Positions 12,169 to 25,760 are shown, numbered from the stretch's first letter. The stretch is DNA of 64,000 bases from Costus lasius (GCA_027563935.2 CM050454.1:50248596-50312595); one strand, 5' to 3'. Numbers and translations are program-made. The notes: a model not told the origin generated them from the sequence alone.

Positions 12169-13860
12169 TGTTGGGTCCCCTTCAAGGGGGAGCGCAAGGG
12201 GGTGAAACCCTAAAGGTGGCGCATGTCATTCTTTTGCAGCGGAAGTAGGGTTTCATGAAGATCAGATGCTATACATTCATATGATCAACTTTCAAGAAGC
12301 ATGAAGATCGAAAGATTATCATACCGAAGCCATGTGTTGGATGGCGTCAAGGAAGAAGAGACTCGAATGAAACTCCTCCAAAAGGTGCGCACACAAGGTG
12401 ATGCCGCCTACTCCTTGAGATCCTTGTGCTAGCAAGGTGCTTCAAGGGTCTTTGATCGATTCAAGAGGATGAGATGTTTTTTTCTCCACTTGGCCGAGAG
12501 CTCTCCTTGTCGTGAAAAATTTTCCACACGAGAGAAGGGCGTCGAGAGGAATGGATGAAGCGTTGAGGCGTTGAGAAGAGGTGGCGCATTATGGCTTTCC
12601 AAAAATAGCAAGCCATGAAGCCATGCGCCCACTTCTTCAAAAACCGACCAAAACGTTTCTTAGCATTGAACCATGCGTTCATTGCCTTGAACCGGTTCAA
12701 TCTAATTGACCCAACCCAATTTGGTTCAAATACCAAATTAAAACAGCCCAAGCCATGGTCTAGATTCCTCTGAACCAAATGGTTCAAGATCTAACCGTTC
12801 ATCTCTAGATGCTTCCGATCTCACCGATCTAGCATCAATACTCTCGATCGAAGCTTACCGATCTCAAGCCCTAATCAATCAAACATGATCAGACCAGATC
12901 TCACTTACAATCAGAGTTTAAACCCCTTTAAACTGAACTCAAACAATTTAGTCCACACGATCTGACTTAAGTAAGCCATATCATCAAATTGTGCGACCCT
13001 AAGGGTTTCCTTTGAACGTCGGTAACGATAACTTACGTTATCACGATCAGTGAGGGGTATCTAGCAACACATCACTGTCTCCCGATATAAAGGAAAGAGT
13101 CTTCCACGACTACACCCAAAACACAGCACAAGTGTGAATCCAATTCACAAGGCATACATATTTCCTTTGCCACTGGATGTTCTTATTGGACAAGCGTGTC
13201 AAGCCTGTAGCTCCAATATGATGAGCATGATTAGATCAGATGAACATAGTCATCTGGGTATGGCCATACTCTTTCTCAATCATCCCATCCAGGGGGCCCC
13301 TTTAGAACATCACACTCCTTAAACAAGGAGACGGCAATCCTATATCTATCACAAGTGCCCTAACCTGACTCAAGATCATTGTCCAAGATAGTCTATAATC
13401 ATTATGTTTCAAATGATATTGAACTACCTCAAAACAATGACAATCATCATTTAGAAACACAAGTGATCTCAAGTCAAAGGACATGTGCCACTTCATGCAA
13501 ACAAGGATTATTCACATTGTGACAAGCAATTGAATATCCTAGTAGGGTCTGTCCAGTACATCCAATGTACCCATGAGTCTACATCTTATTCCATGCTCGA
13601 AGCATCCTATAAGATTAGAACACATATTAGTCTCAAGCATATCAAGGCTGTCTCTAGTTCACCAAGATATCTCGACTAAGGACTTTATAGCATGTCAGCC
13701 TAGCTGAACAGCTTTGAGACATTATTCAGTAGTACACTTATTACAGCAGACAAGGTAACAACCTGAATAATAACCATGCCTTTATAAACACAAGAGTTTA
13801 CTACATGATACTGTTATAATCCCAAGGCCTCAAACATTAGCCTAAGGGCATACCCCAACA
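12169..13860 (-). repeat. 5' LTR of Copia-A
   Basis: The 1692-bp partner of 4749-6440 is about 99.5% identical by eye. It would carry promoter and polyadenylation signals. A candidate splice donor (GTATGAT on the minus strand) has its GT at 12323-12324. Confidence 0.93.
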
Positions 13861-14721
13861 GGGGTATCCTAGGGAAACCAAAGGATACTACTTCTTTAAT
13901 CCCACCGAGAACAAAGTTTTTATTGCTCGGATTGCCGTATTTCTCGAGAAAGATTTTCTCTTGAAAGGCACTAGTGGGAGAAGCTTTGACTTGGATGAGG
14001 TCCAAGGTCAACCACAAGACACAGCAGGAGAGATAGAACCTGAGCCACCTTCATCGGTTGCTAGGCAACCAGAGGCTCAGACACAGGCCCCACGTAGGTC
14101 TGGGAGAATTCGTCGTCCACCTGAGAGGTATGGATCGCTACCGACCCAACACGACGGGATCTTCATCATTGAGGATGAACCCAAGACTTATGATGAGGCG
14201 GTCAGTGTATCGAACTCTGAGAAATGGCTTGAGGCCATGCGATCCGAGATGGATTCCATGTCAGCTAACTAAGTCTGGGATTTAGTTGAGCTGCCGGATG
14301 GGGTAAAACCCATAGGCGGTAAATGGGTCTTCAAGAAGAAGACAGACATGGATGGCAACATAGTTACCTATAAAGGTAGATTAGTGGCTAAAGGATTCAA
14401 GCAAGTCCACGGGGTGGATTATGATGAAACCTTCTCGTCAGTTGTCATGTTTAAATCCATTCGGATTTTGCTTGCTATAGCTGCATATCACGACTATGAG
14501 ATATGGCAGATGGATGTGAAGATAGCTTTCCTTAACGGAATGCTGACTGAGGATGTGTATATGACACAACCTGATGGCTTCGTCCATCCTGCAAAGGCCA
14601 ATAAGGTCTGCAGGCTAAAGAGATCCATCTATGGATTAAAGCAAGCATCTCGAAGTTGGAATCTTCGATTTGATGAAGCTGTGAGAGATTATGGCTTTAT
14701 CAAAAGCGAAGATGACGCCTG
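13861..14721 (+). pseudogene. Copia-B polyprotein, integrase C-terminus to N-terminal RT
   Basis: The frame resumes from 4748 after one GGGGT copy. It covers the end of the integrase domain (VGYPRETKGYYF), a variable linker with basic RRSGRIRRPPERY, and the start of RT (KWVFKKK; DYDETFS; MDVKIAFLNG; YGLKQASRSWN). An in-frame TAA near 14270, replacing the expected glutamine before VWDLV, is a nonsense mutation. The segment is cut at 14721 by Copia-C, two codons after the sequence KSEDDA, and continues at 30913. Protein divergence from Copia-F shows a related but distinct family. Confidence 0.9.
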
Positions 14722-16954
14722 TTTTAGGGAATGCTGGGTGTAATTTAAAATTTTGCAGTCCCAGGACGCAGCGGAAGAAGCATTACACCCGAAACACATT
14801 CCGGTCCCAAGGATCCATGCGAGAGAAAAGACACAAGGATGTGTTAGAGATGTACCTCTTTTGCTTGTCTAGATGTCGAAGCCATGTTGAAGGCGCCCAA
14901 GTGTTCGCCCTCTACAAGTATCCATGCGTCGACTCCTTGATCGTTGCTCCCTTCCATGCTCGGTGCTAGCCTCGGGAAGAGAATCAAGCCTTCACTCCAC
15001 TTGCGCCACCTTCAAGAGAAGTTGTGCCAAGGAGGGAATAGGGAAGATGTCACCAAGAACTTCCCTCTTCTTCTATGCTTGCGCCAACTTCAAGCAAGAT
15101 GCGGTAATGGCAATGAGAGGGAGAGGGCTTGCGACAATAGAAGGAGAAGCCACCAAGCCCAATTTCTCTTTGCGTCAAGAAGAGGAGAAGAAGAAAGAAT
15201 GTCTTTCGGCCACTTGGAAGAAGGTTGCGCCAAGCCTTTGTTGTTATCACCCTTTGCCCTTGCTTTCGCCCCTCTATTTATGTTCACGTCTCCAAGTGTT
15301 CATCATCTAGAGAGGGCGACAATGGGTCCAATAAATAGGACTAGAGGCGGTTTGAGCAAGGGCTAGGATCATGCCAAGTGTATGGTTAGGATGAGGTGTC
15401 TTGAAGTAAGGAAAGTCTCCAAGACTTTACCATAAACCTCATTCAACCTATCTATAAAAGTCCAAGCACTATATCAGCCTAACACATGCCTCAAATGCAT
15501 TCTTACCATCAAAGGCTAAGTGGCTAGGCGCAACATGAAGAATTCGGCTAGGGTAAGGGTTTGGGTGCATGTAGGGTTCATAAGGAAAGTCTCCAAGACT
15601 TTACCATAAACATCTTCCTACTTCTCATATGCGCCCAAGCTCTTTCCAAAAGAGTCCTCAAGCCATATCAGCCCCAAGACTTGCCTTAGAGGCAAGTATT
15701 CCATCCAAGGAAGAAGGGCTAGGCGCCCTTTACTTCCATAATGAAGCAAAGGCGCCTCCCTCACCCCATTATGCCCCTAGGCGCCAATGGGGTGAGATTT
15801 CTCCCCATTATACCCTTTTAAGCCAATTCCTCTTCATGACAACTAATTATTGGGCCTCATTGGATAATGAGCTAGCCCAAACTTCATGGCATGGGTTGAT
15901 TAAGCCATTGGATCTAATCCAATGCAACCCTAATCCAAATGTGACCAATCTAGGTCAATTTCGGGTCAACCTGCCAAAAATGAAGTTTGGCTCCAATAAC
16001 TTTCTTCCAACTCATCAGGCCCGTTGGCGCTGATGAAATCTTCCTAATGGATCCAAGTTATCTAATAACTTGATCCTAAGGCTTCTGAATAAAGCAACGT
16101 CAAGAGTCTATTGCGTGTGACCCCGTAGGATCCATATGACGATGGCAATGATGTAAACATCATAAATAGTGAGGGGTATCTAGCAACACATCACTACTAC
16201 CCATGTCATGGGACTTAAGTCATATGGCAACAACTCCTAACAAGCAACGAGGATTCCCATTGCATTACAGATCCCTTTGCCTAAGCTGATATCCTGCCAT
16301 TGGATTAGTCTCAAGTTTATTATCCAATGCATTGGTCATGACTCAACAAGTGTGGCCACACTTTCCTGTCATGCACCAATAAGGTGGGGCGCCCCGAGGT
16401 GGATATCATGCTTCCTCTAAAGGAAGGGGCAAATCCTACTATTGGTCATCCATGTCTCTACGTGACTTATGACATGCCCAATGACAGTCATTTTGGTCTC
16501 CCAATTACGGAGAGACGTAAGACTGTATTAAAGCATACCCATCATCAAATCTAAACATGAATACCTCAAGTCTAAGGATCAATGCAAACCTCTTGCATGT
16601 GAGATTGACTTGTTGACTAGACAAGTCAATCCTCACGGTGGATCACTCCAGTGCATCCAATGCACCTGTATGTCTGCGTTATTGTGCCCCGCACCTAACC
16701 AGCCCATGCACCAGTCTCACATGTACCAAAGCTGTCCCATATCCGCTAAGGTACCTTGTCTGGGGATAGCTTATGAGAACGGATCTAATCCAAACTCCTG
16801 GGACATTATTTATGCAACTCAATACATCAACGCAGGTAGAGAAGTCTGCATAATAACGACCATGCCTATATAAATAGTAATAGTTCTATCAAAGTACATT
16901 CAAACAATGTCTGACCATGTCCATACATTGGTCTTCAGGGCATATACACCAACA
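14722..16954 (-). repeat. 3' LTR of Copia-C
   Basis: The LTR has a mutated TG terminus at the left and ACACCAACA at the right, followed by the polypurine tract (ATCTCCCACTTGCAC on plus). It is related in its outer parts to the LTRs of Copia-B and Copia-D. ORFs inside (for example 14944-15366) recur in the right LTR only because it is a copy, and were not called. Confidence 0.9.
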
Positions 16955-16969
16955 ATCTCCCACTTGCAC

Positions 16970-19900
16970 TAAGACCAAGGGCAACAGATGTTTGGTCAGT
17001 TCCAATGTCTCTAGTATGACCCATTTAGCTTCCGCTGCGCCAGAGGCTAGGTCAGTGGGTTTTTCCAGATTGCTATCTGTGTTTATTTTATCAAATTTGA
17101 TCATCATCCTTATCCATGATCTCTAAGATCAGATGATATGCTGCAGTACATACTTGAGCATTAAGTTCCTTCTCCTATGCTATGGTCCCAGTAAGGACTA
17201 TACTGGACCATTAAGCACTATGAACTAGATCAAGTTCAAATGAATGAAGCTGCCTCCTTGGCTGCCACAAGGAGCTGCAATGTACTCAGCCTTATTTGTA
17301 GAATTTTGCCACTTTGGTTTGCATAATGCTCTTTCAGCACACAACACCATAACAAGGCAAAGCGCAACTCCTGGCTGTGATCAATAGTCACTAGACTGGA
17401 ACGAAGTGTCAGTGTACCCCTGTACACAAAATTCTTTCCTGTCTATCATAGACTAGACTCCAATCCTTTATACTTCCCAAGTATATATATAAGGATCGCT
17501 TTCACAGCTATCTAATGTTAAACACTAAAATCCGATTGAAACTTGCTGGCTATGCTCCAAGCATTTGCCACAAATGGTCTTGAGTATATTATTCAAAACA
17601 TGATCCATCCTACACACCATGTATCAGGATTTTAGACCCATGTTATTACTCTCCAGCTGTGTCACAGGACACAACATCTTTGAGAGAGTCAGACCATATC
17701 TTCCTGGAAGGTATCAATATTTGGAGTCATCCAATATAAACCTCTCCAGAAACTCTTGGATGAACATAGATTGACTAAAGGGCAATGACTTTCTTGGATC
17801 TCTATCTATAGATCCTCATGCCTAGGATGCAGGCATCATTCCCTAGATCATTCTTCTCGAAATACATATCAAACCCTTTTCTTTACCATGTGAAGAGCTG
17901 AGATGTCATTTCATGTGAGGAGAATATCATCAATCATCTTAGACAAGAAATACTATTAAGGTGCTCCCACTGATTTTCTTGTAAACACAGGCTATTTCAA
18001 ACATGCTTGCATAATTTCATGCATATCTATATGGCTTTGATATGAAAACCTTCTGGCTATTTCCTTATAGATATCTTTTCAGATGTCCATGCAAGAAAAG
18101 CAGTTATCATAACAACATGCCATAATTGATCATGCAATTATAACAAGTAGATTCCTAATGGACTTAAAACTTAGCTATTGGTGAAAATTTCATCATTATC
18201 CACCCAGTGGATTTGCCTGAAATTTCTGTTCATTAGCTTGCCTTTCAAGGTAACAATGTTACCTTCCATGTCTATCTTCCCAGAAGATTTATTTTACAGC
18301 CTGTGGGAATTACCCCTTTGGCAGCTTATCCAAGTCCCAGACTTGATTAGCAGACATGGAGTCCATTATGGTTCTCATGGCCCTTAGCCATTCCTTGGAA
18401 TCTGGTCTACCGACCGGTTCCATTTCCTCATAAGTCTTAGGTTCATGTTTGATGAAAAATTCGTCATGCCCAGCATATCGAATCGATCCAGACTTATGTT
18501 ATTCCTATGTTACTTGAACCTCAGGTTGACTTTCAACCTGTATGTGAGATTTTGCTATCCATCTGTGTCTAATTATATTGTGGTTGATTCTGGACCTTGT
18601 CCAAATCAAATCTACTCCCACTGGCTTCTTTCAAAAGAAATACTTTCTCAAGAGAGATAGCATTTTGAGCAACAAATATTTTGTTCTCCATGGGATAGAA
18701 TTAGCACTCTATAGTGCCCCACAAATACATACTTTTGAATCACTGCACATTACATTCCCAATTCCATTGAAGAAATGGGATATTAGCAGTTCGCAACTCA
18801 AAAGCTAACTTAGACATTTTTCTTATGGAGTAGTAGTACATCTGTTTGCATGGTATCACAGTAGTATATTTGCATGACTATTCAAAGATGGAATCCACAT
18901 CCAATGTGTTCCTTTTTCTTTCTTTTGAATTTTACCACATAGTGGTGTACTAAGTAAGCTATGAGATAACTCCACACTTCTTAGGATAGTCATCAAATTC
19001 TCCACTAATCATCTTGATCCAATCAAGGTGCTTTAATAGATCCTTCAATTTGACTCAATACTTCATTTGTGAACTTCTTGGATTTTTCCAAAGTTCTTGG
19101 GTTGCATAAGGCATACCCACACCTAATGAAGTATATAACTCCTCTTAGTGCTTGTTTACATGGGTCCACTTACATCGCTGTGTAATAGATCCAACAAGTC
19201 ACTACTCCTTTCCACCCTTTTGGTGAAGGCAGCATCTGTCATATTGTTCCTTTGAACTAGGCTCACATGTATCATAATCCTGAAAGGACAATGATCCCAA
19301 TAGTCCTATGGACCTTTGGATGTGACCATTGTTCTATGGTTCAAGAGACAATGCTATATGAGGATGGAATCATTAGATCTGATCTTGTGTCACATATAGA
19401 ACCACAGACTATTGTCAATTGTATCACTTCAATAGAACATCTCAGATTAAAGAAAAGTATTATTTATTATTTCAAACTGAAGTCCTTTCCAAAAGGAATG
19501 ATGTTCTATTACATAAGCTGATACATAATAGCAAAGTTCTACATAAAGTCTTCAAGGCAGTGAGATGATATCAACAGCAGCATCCAATGCTCCGTGCCTG
19601 ACCCGAGAGTCGATCCCATCAAGCCTCTTCGTCCTACTTCTTTTGAGCTCCTGCACATGTAAAACATATGTGAGCCTCACACACGGTACCCAGTACCCAT
19701 GAATAAGAAGTAGACAAAAGACCTCGGTAACACAATACCTGAAGCGGATGGATTACATCCCTTCCTCTTTGCCATGCTCTTCTTGGCCATCAATCCTCTT
19801 CGAAATACCCATGCATTCCCAGTCTTCCGAAGTATTAGCTTCGAAGATACAGAACCATGGTCTTTCTCAGATTCAGGCACACATTCTGAAGATCCAACAG

Positions 19901-20240
19901 AACTCTCCTGATCATTGTCTATAGAGCACGGTGTGAAGAGACCTTTGAGATGTATGATCAGATCATAAATCCCCATCTCATCACATTCAAACTTGACCTC
20001 TGGGGTCATGCACTCTAAGACAAGAGCAATGTACTATTCGTTATCTTCACAATGTTCAAGATAGACATTCCACTCCCAGTCATTAGTGAAATACACACTG
20101 GGCTGGGATGAAGGTCTTTCAAGAAGATGCACCTTATTTTCTTGTTCCAGTATCTTGGACAAAGTCTTGAACCATTTTGTCCAATTTGTCCCATCCAGTT
20201 TATGTTATTAAAGTTTCAATCTTAGATCAGGAGATGCCTT
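16970..20240 (-). pseudogene. Copia-C eroded gag-pol
   Basis: Remnants of Copia coding sequence are recognisable only by alignment with Copia-D (38127-43040 inverted) and with Copia-F. RNase H-like sequence lies near 17000-17460, RT near 17500-18450 and integrase near 18900-19250. At 19677-20009 a 110-codon open stretch covers Gag/protease remains also found in Copia-D. Frameshifts, stops and deletions interrupt every domain, and no catalytic set survives. Copia-C and Copia-D share the same truncated Gag-like stretch and deletions, so the damage predates at least one insertion. Confidence 0.8.
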
Positions 20241-20307
20241 CTACAATAAGCAAATAAGCAAAATAAGTACTATGATAAAGCATTTAACAAGGACTTTAAA
20301 TTAAATG

Positions 20308-22170
20308 CTATGCTCCCACTACTTCAAAAACAAGTTGAGAACTCTCTAACTCAACATGGAAATAAGTGAGTAGGGGGAGACTGGCCGGACCTCCCCTGTG
20401 TCCTCTCGGCTGCTCAAGTGTCGAAACTCTCTGAGGAAGATCCTCCACTACCCTGACATGTGCTAGGTAAGTGGTCTCTCCACGTCGAAGACCTTTGGCT
20501 ACAATAGATGCTGCCACCACCTCTTTGCCCTTGTTATTACTTTCAACCTTTGCCGCAGTGTGGCAAGGAAGAAAACAAGGTGATCGCTCGTCAACTATCT
20601 GCAATCCGTTCAAGTGAGGCATTGGGACTGCCTTCGCGCGCCGAAGCAAGTCCATACCCACTATCACATCAAAATCATCTAGGGCTGTCACCATAGCATG
20701 TACACGCCCTGACCAAGAACCAAGTCTAACAGGCACGTCGTATGATACTCCGGATGCTTTCCTCGGGTCTGCATTCACAGTCTTGACATTATTGGTACAC
20801 GGCATAGTTTTCAACCTCAATTTGTCCTTCACTCTATCTGACACAAACAGATGAGTGGCGCCCGTGTCTACCATAGCAGTAATCTGAACATCGTTGAGGC
20901 TTATATCAACATACATCAGGGGACTAGACCTCACACAAACATTTGCAATAACCATCGGGTTAACAGATGCACCCGCACATCCAAGGTCGTCCTTGCCCTC
21001 CTGTGTACCTCCAAGTGCTAAGGAAGCAACCCCCTGCTTCCTAGGACAGTCTCTCATCATGTGAGGACCGTTGCAGATATAGCATCCTGGCCTAGATCTG
21101 CTAGTACTAGCGCCAGATGTTGAAGCTTTCCCCTGCTGTGGTTGGGGTCTATATTGCACTGGCTGTGGCTTTGGCTGTGGTTTCCTCTGTTGAGCCTGTG
21201 GCTGATGTGCCACGCCCTTTCCTTTTTTCCAATTGGGCACCCACTTCTTCGTCTGAGCCTGCCCTGTAGGCCTCCTAGGTGGTGAAGAAGTGGTCTTAGG
21301 TGCAGTAGACCTGAATCCTCCCATATCTACTAAAGCATCGGCAGCTGCTACTGCCTCTCTATAAGTAGAAACTCCCTTCCTCTGGAGTTCTCTGTATGCC
21401 CAATCTTGCAAGCCACCAATAAAATCATGAAATTTTTCCTCTTCATTCTTGTTTGGCACCTCTAGCAGTAGAGTGCCAAATTGCTTCACATATTCTCTGA
21501 TGTTGCCAGTGTGCTTCAAATACCTCAGTGCCATCCGCGCACTGTGCAAAGTATCTGCAGGTCTGAAATGTGCCCTCATTTCAGCCTTTAGAGCATCCCA
21601 GTCTGGGATCTCAGGAGCGTCCCCCTCAGTCCGTGGGGCTATGTGTGTTCTCCACCACAACTTTGCGTCGCCTCTCAGATAGGCCGCGCAAACCTCTATC
21701 CGCTCCTCCGCTGTAATACCAGCTGCTCTAAAATAGTGTTCCATATCGAATAGGAAGTTCTCCACTTCCTTCGCTACCCGCGCCCCCGCAAAGGTAGTGG
21801 GCTCTGGAACATGGCGTCTGGTAGTCTGAACTGGTGCTGGCGCTGTGGGTGTAGGTGGGTGTGCTGTAACATGCGCCAGACCCAACTTCACCAAGTTCAG
21901 GTCTACCATGAGATTCTCCATCCCCTGAGACATCTCTGCCATCTGACTCTCGAAAGCCTGAGTCATCTCAGCAACATGAGCTTCAGTCTCCTGCTGGACA
22001 TGATGAATAATTCCATGCAGTGCTGCTATACGCTCACCAAGAGGGTCTCTGTGCAACTCATCATCATCTAATCCAATGGAGTGATGTATCCGCTCTACAG
22101 CTGCCTCTAGGCTAGATAACCTCTCCTCGAGCTGTGACTGAGCTGCCTTACTAGGAGTAACTGGTGCCAT
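20308..22170 (-). pseudogene. Gypsy-I gag and protease, inverted fragment
   Basis: The open frame from ATG at 22170 encodes a Gypsy Gag with a coiled-coil-like N-terminus, the capsid region (VENFLFDMEHYFRAAG), a basic Q/P-rich linker and a knuckle CYICNGPHMMRDC (CX2CX3HX4C). It ends in an aspartic protease with VDTGATHLFVS near 20860 and VGMDLL near 20650. Element sequence ends at 20381; the last ~24 codons are Copia-C leader read by chance. RT is absent on this strand because the element is inverted at this point. The start lies about 230 nt inside the primer site, normal for gag. Confidence 0.9.
20381..20713 (-). repeat. Inverted repeat arm 1 in Gypsy-I protease
   Basis: This is the reverse complement of 22439-22771, with about five substitutions noted over 333 bp. 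It encodes the C-terminal part of protease on the minus strand. Confidence 0.9.
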
Positions 22171-22395
22171 CTCTGAATCACGGTGTGAACTGTGGAACTA
22201 TAGGAAAGACTGGGGAATATTCTCAGAATGGTCGGAACTGACCGATTAGCAAGTTACTGAGGAATTACGCCCCGGGCACTAGGCTCCGACGTACGCAACC
22301 CCCAAACAGTAACTGTACTAACGTCTATATCCCTGACTCACTCGTCCCAACTCAGAAAACCCCAATACAATCCTGCTGATCTGTGCTAGAAGCGG

Positions 22396-22438
22396 GCTCT
22401 GATACCAGTTGTCACGCCCCAAATACTAACGTCTGGTA
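22396..22438 (-). promoter_or_regulatory. Primer binding site and 5' LTR remnant of Gypsy-I
   Basis: Minus-strand TGGTATCAGAGC lies at 22396-22407, followed by an LTR edge at 22410 (GGGGCGTGACA on minus). Only about 13 bp match the 3' LTR end near 27408-27420. The following ~15 bp to the inversion breakpoint at 22438/22439 are unassigned. Confidence 0.75.
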
Positions 22439-22771
22439 GTCAGGGCGTGTACATGCTATGGTGACAGCCCTAGATGATTTTGATGTGATAGTGGGCATGG
22501 ACTTACTTCGGCGCGCGAAGGTAGTCCTAATGCCACACTTGAACGGATTGCAGATAGTTGACGAGCGATCACCTTGTTTTCTTCCTTGCCACACTGCGGC
22601 AAAGGTTGAAAGTAATAACAAGGGCAAAGAGGTGGTGGCAGCATCTATTGTAGCCAAAGGTCTTCGACGTGGAGAGACCACTTACCTAGCACATGTCAGG
22701 GTAGTGGAGGATCTTCCTCAGAGAGTTTCGACACTTGAGCAGCCGAGAGGACACAGGGGAGGTCCGGCCAG
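22439..22771 (+). repeat. Inverted repeat arm 2 in Gypsy-I protease
   Basis: This matches 20381-20713 in inverse orientation. It is the protease segment in frame with the downstream pol. Confidence 0.9.
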
Positions 22772-25760
22772 CCTTCCTAGTTCTAGTAGGAGCCGAGGAG
22801 TTGAGACCAGTATGGGAGCGGCGGAGATGACTTTGGATGATCGTATCAGACTATTACCTGCAGCTATAGGAGGGTTGTTACAGGAGTATCAGGATGTAGT
22901 ACCGCCAGAGATGCCGAAGGTGTTACCACCTAGGCGTGACATTGACCATACCATTGAGTTGATTCCAGGGGCTGTTCCTCCAGCCCAGGCACCTTACAGG
23001 ATGCCTCCTGCTGAGTTAGAGGAACTCAGAAAGTAGTTGGATGAGTTGCTAGAGTCTGGGTACATCCAACCTTCAAAAGCACCTTATGGAGCACCTGTAC
23101 TTTTCCAGAGGAAGAAGGATGGATCAATGAGGATGTGTGTAGACTATAGGGCTCTTAACAAGGTGACTGTTAAGAACTCCTATCCTATACCTTTGATCCA
23201 GGATTTGATAGACCGTTTGGTTCATGCAAAGGTCTTTAGTAAACTAGACCTTCATTCCGGATATTGGCAGGTCAGAATAGCAGAAGGAGATGAATCCAAG
23301 ACCACTTGTGTGACAAGATATGGGTCTTATGAGTTTTTGGTTATGCCATTTGGGCTAACCAACGCTCCAGCTACATTTTGCAATTTGATGAACAACATCC
23401 TACATACTTTTCTAGATAAGTTTGTAGTGGTGTACTTGGATGATATTGTGATTTACTCTGATAGCCTGGAGGAGCACACAAAGCACCTGAGGCAGGTGTT
23501 GTCAGTCTTGAGGCAGAACCAGTTATATTTGAAACTGGAGAAGTGTGAATTTGCCCAGAAGGAGGTAGAATTTCTGGGACACATCGTTGGAGGAGGGCAA
23601 GTGCGTATGGACGAAAGGAAGGTGGCGGCCATTGTGGATTGGCCGGCCCCTACATCTGTTAGCACCCTAAGGTCTTTCCTAGGGTTGGCTAATTTTTATA
23701 GGCGGTTCATAAAGGACTACTCTAAGGTTGTAGCTCCTTTGACCGACCTGCTGAGGAAAGATGTTTCCTGGTGTTGGGCGGAGAGACACCAGAGGGCATT
23801 CAGTGATTTGAAAGAGAGGGTTACTTCAGAACCCATACTGAGACTTCCTGATTTTGCTTTACCCTTCGAGGTTCACACTGATGCGTCGGATAGGGCTTTG
23901 GGTGGAGTCCTAGTCCAGGAGGGTAGACCGATTGCTTATGAGAGCAGGAAGCTGAAGAGTGCTGAAATGAATTATTCTGCACACGAGAAGGAAATGCTTG
24001 CTGTTGTGCATTGCTTAAGAACATGGAGAGTGTACTTGCTGGGGAGCAAGTTCACTGTTAAAACTGATAATGTAGCCAACACTTTCTTCCAGACCCAAAA
24101 GAAGTTATCAGCGAGACAGGCTAGGTGGCAGGAGCAGCTAGCCGAGTTTGATTTTGGGTGGGAACATAAACCGGGGCGCATTCATCAGGTACCTGATGCA
24201 CTCAGTCGGATCGCAGTAGTGACGTCTTGTTGTGCTTTGTCTTATGCCCAGAGTAAGATCATAGGACTTATCAGGGATTCAGCACTGGCAGATCAGACCT
24301 ACGAGAAGTTATTATCTCAGATTAGGATGGGGGTCATCCGGAGATACTATATCAGTGATGAGGGTCTGATCATGGCCAAGGGAGACCGACCATATGTCCC
24401 TTCCTCAGGGAATATTAGGTTCGGCTTGATGAGAGAATATCATGACACCGTGTGGGCGGGTCATCCTGGAGGCAAAAGAATGTATGCCTTGATCAGCAGA
24501 GCGTGGTATTGGCCGGGGATGAAGGAGGATATCGAGCATTATACTAAGACTTGTCATGTGTGTCAGCAGGACAAGGTAGAAAGGAGGAAAGAGGCAGGGC
24601 TTTTACAGCCATTACCTATTCCTGAGAGACCTTTCGCATCTATATCCATGGATTTCATCACCCACTTCCCAAAAGTAGAAGGGATGGCATCTGTCTTTGT
24701 GGTAGTAGACAGATGTAGTAAGTATGCTATATTTGCTGCTGCACCAGAGGTTTGCACTGCAGAGGTTACTGCTAACCTATTTTTGACAAATGTGGTGAAG
24801 CACTTTGGGTTACCCAAGGAAATTATAAGTGATAGGGATCCTAGATTCACAGGGAGATTCTGGACTTCCTTATTCAAAAGATTGGGTACTGACTTGAAGA
24901 TGTCAACAGCATACCATCCCCAGACTGATGGTCAAACAGAGAGAATTAATGCATTACTGGAAGAATATTTGAGACATTTTGTTTCTTCTACTCAGAAGAA
25001 CTGGTTGAATTTGTTAGACATAGCCCAGTTTGCATATAACATTCAGACATCGTCTGCTACAGAGAAGAGCCCATTTGAGCATGTGTTAGGGTGGCAACCT
25101 TTGACACCCATGGATACACCAAATAGGGGCGCAGGGGGAGAGTGTCAGGCGGCAGTTGATTTTGTAGAGGATAGGTCCGAGCTGTGGGATGAAGCTCGTG
25201 ACAGCCTGACAGAGGCCAGGAACCGAATGAAGCTCTATGCTGATAGGGATAGGCGACATGTTGAGTTTTCAGTTGGAGAGTTGGTCCTTCTGAAACTCAC
25301 ACCTCAGATGTGGAGGAAGACTGAGGCGAAGAGATATCACAGAGGCCTGATTAGGAGATATGAGGGTCCTTTCAGGATCATAAAAAGAGTAGGCCCAGTT
25401 GCTTATAAATTGGACTTACCACGGTGGCTTCAGTTTTACCCCACCTTTCATGTCAGCCTACTGAAGAAATATCATGCTGATGATAGGCATCCAGACCGAG
25501 GACAGGTGAGAAGACAACCTGCGAGGGGCAGAGTTGAGTTTGCTAAGAAGCCCGTGAAATTCTTAGACCATAGAGTCTATGGTTCGGGACCACCTGGAGG
25601 TCGAAAAATGGAATTCCTAGTTCAGTGGGAGAATGAACTAGAGGAGGATGCTACCTGGGAGAAGATGGAGGACATCACCCAGTTTGAAGAGTTAGCCAGG
25701 GTATACGACCAGCTGTTGGCCTCGAGGGCGAGCGCCAATTTAGTTGGGGGAGTATTGTGA
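22458..25760 (+). pseudogene. Gypsy-I pol: protease C-terminus, RT, RNase H, integrase, chromodomain
   Basis: The frame is open from 22439 except for one TAG at 23034-23036, where the expected codon is probably CAG (glutamine) just upstream of RT. RT has VDYRALNKV and YLDDIVIYS (about 23433), RNase H has [11 protein letters not shown] (about 23875), and integrase has HHCC (about 24440-24570) and the core ([22 protein letters not shown]). A C-terminal chromodomain ([16 protein letters not shown], about 25610-25665) marks a chromovirus. It lacks its Gag and the protease active site on this strand, so it cannot work alone. The enzymatic domains look complete. Confidence 0.92.

Larger units (their letters stand above)
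4749..13860 (-). mobile_element. Copia-A, complete Ty1/Copia element in Copia-B
   Basis: This is a full-length 9.1-kb minus-strand Copia element: 5' LTR on the right (12169-13860), primer site, 1.8-kb leader, gag-pol (10345 to 6461), purine-rich tract and 3' LTR on the left (4749-6440). The LTRs differ at about eight substitutions and two 1-nt indels over 1692 bp, roughly 0.5%, so insertion was recent. A single nonsense codon is the only coding lesion seen. It is closely related to Copia-F. Confidence 0.95.

Noticed and set aside
14924..15366. ORFs of 128-140 codons in the Copia-C LTRs (also 28901-29323)
   Set aside because: They recur only because the two LTRs are copies. They have low-complexity basic composition, no domain, and no sign of coding constraint.
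22412..22772. Autointegration of Gypsy-I as the cause of the inversion
   Set aside because: Autointegration joins an outer LTR end to internal sequence. Here the LTR edge beside the primer site is the inner end of the 5' LTR, so another mechanism is more likely.
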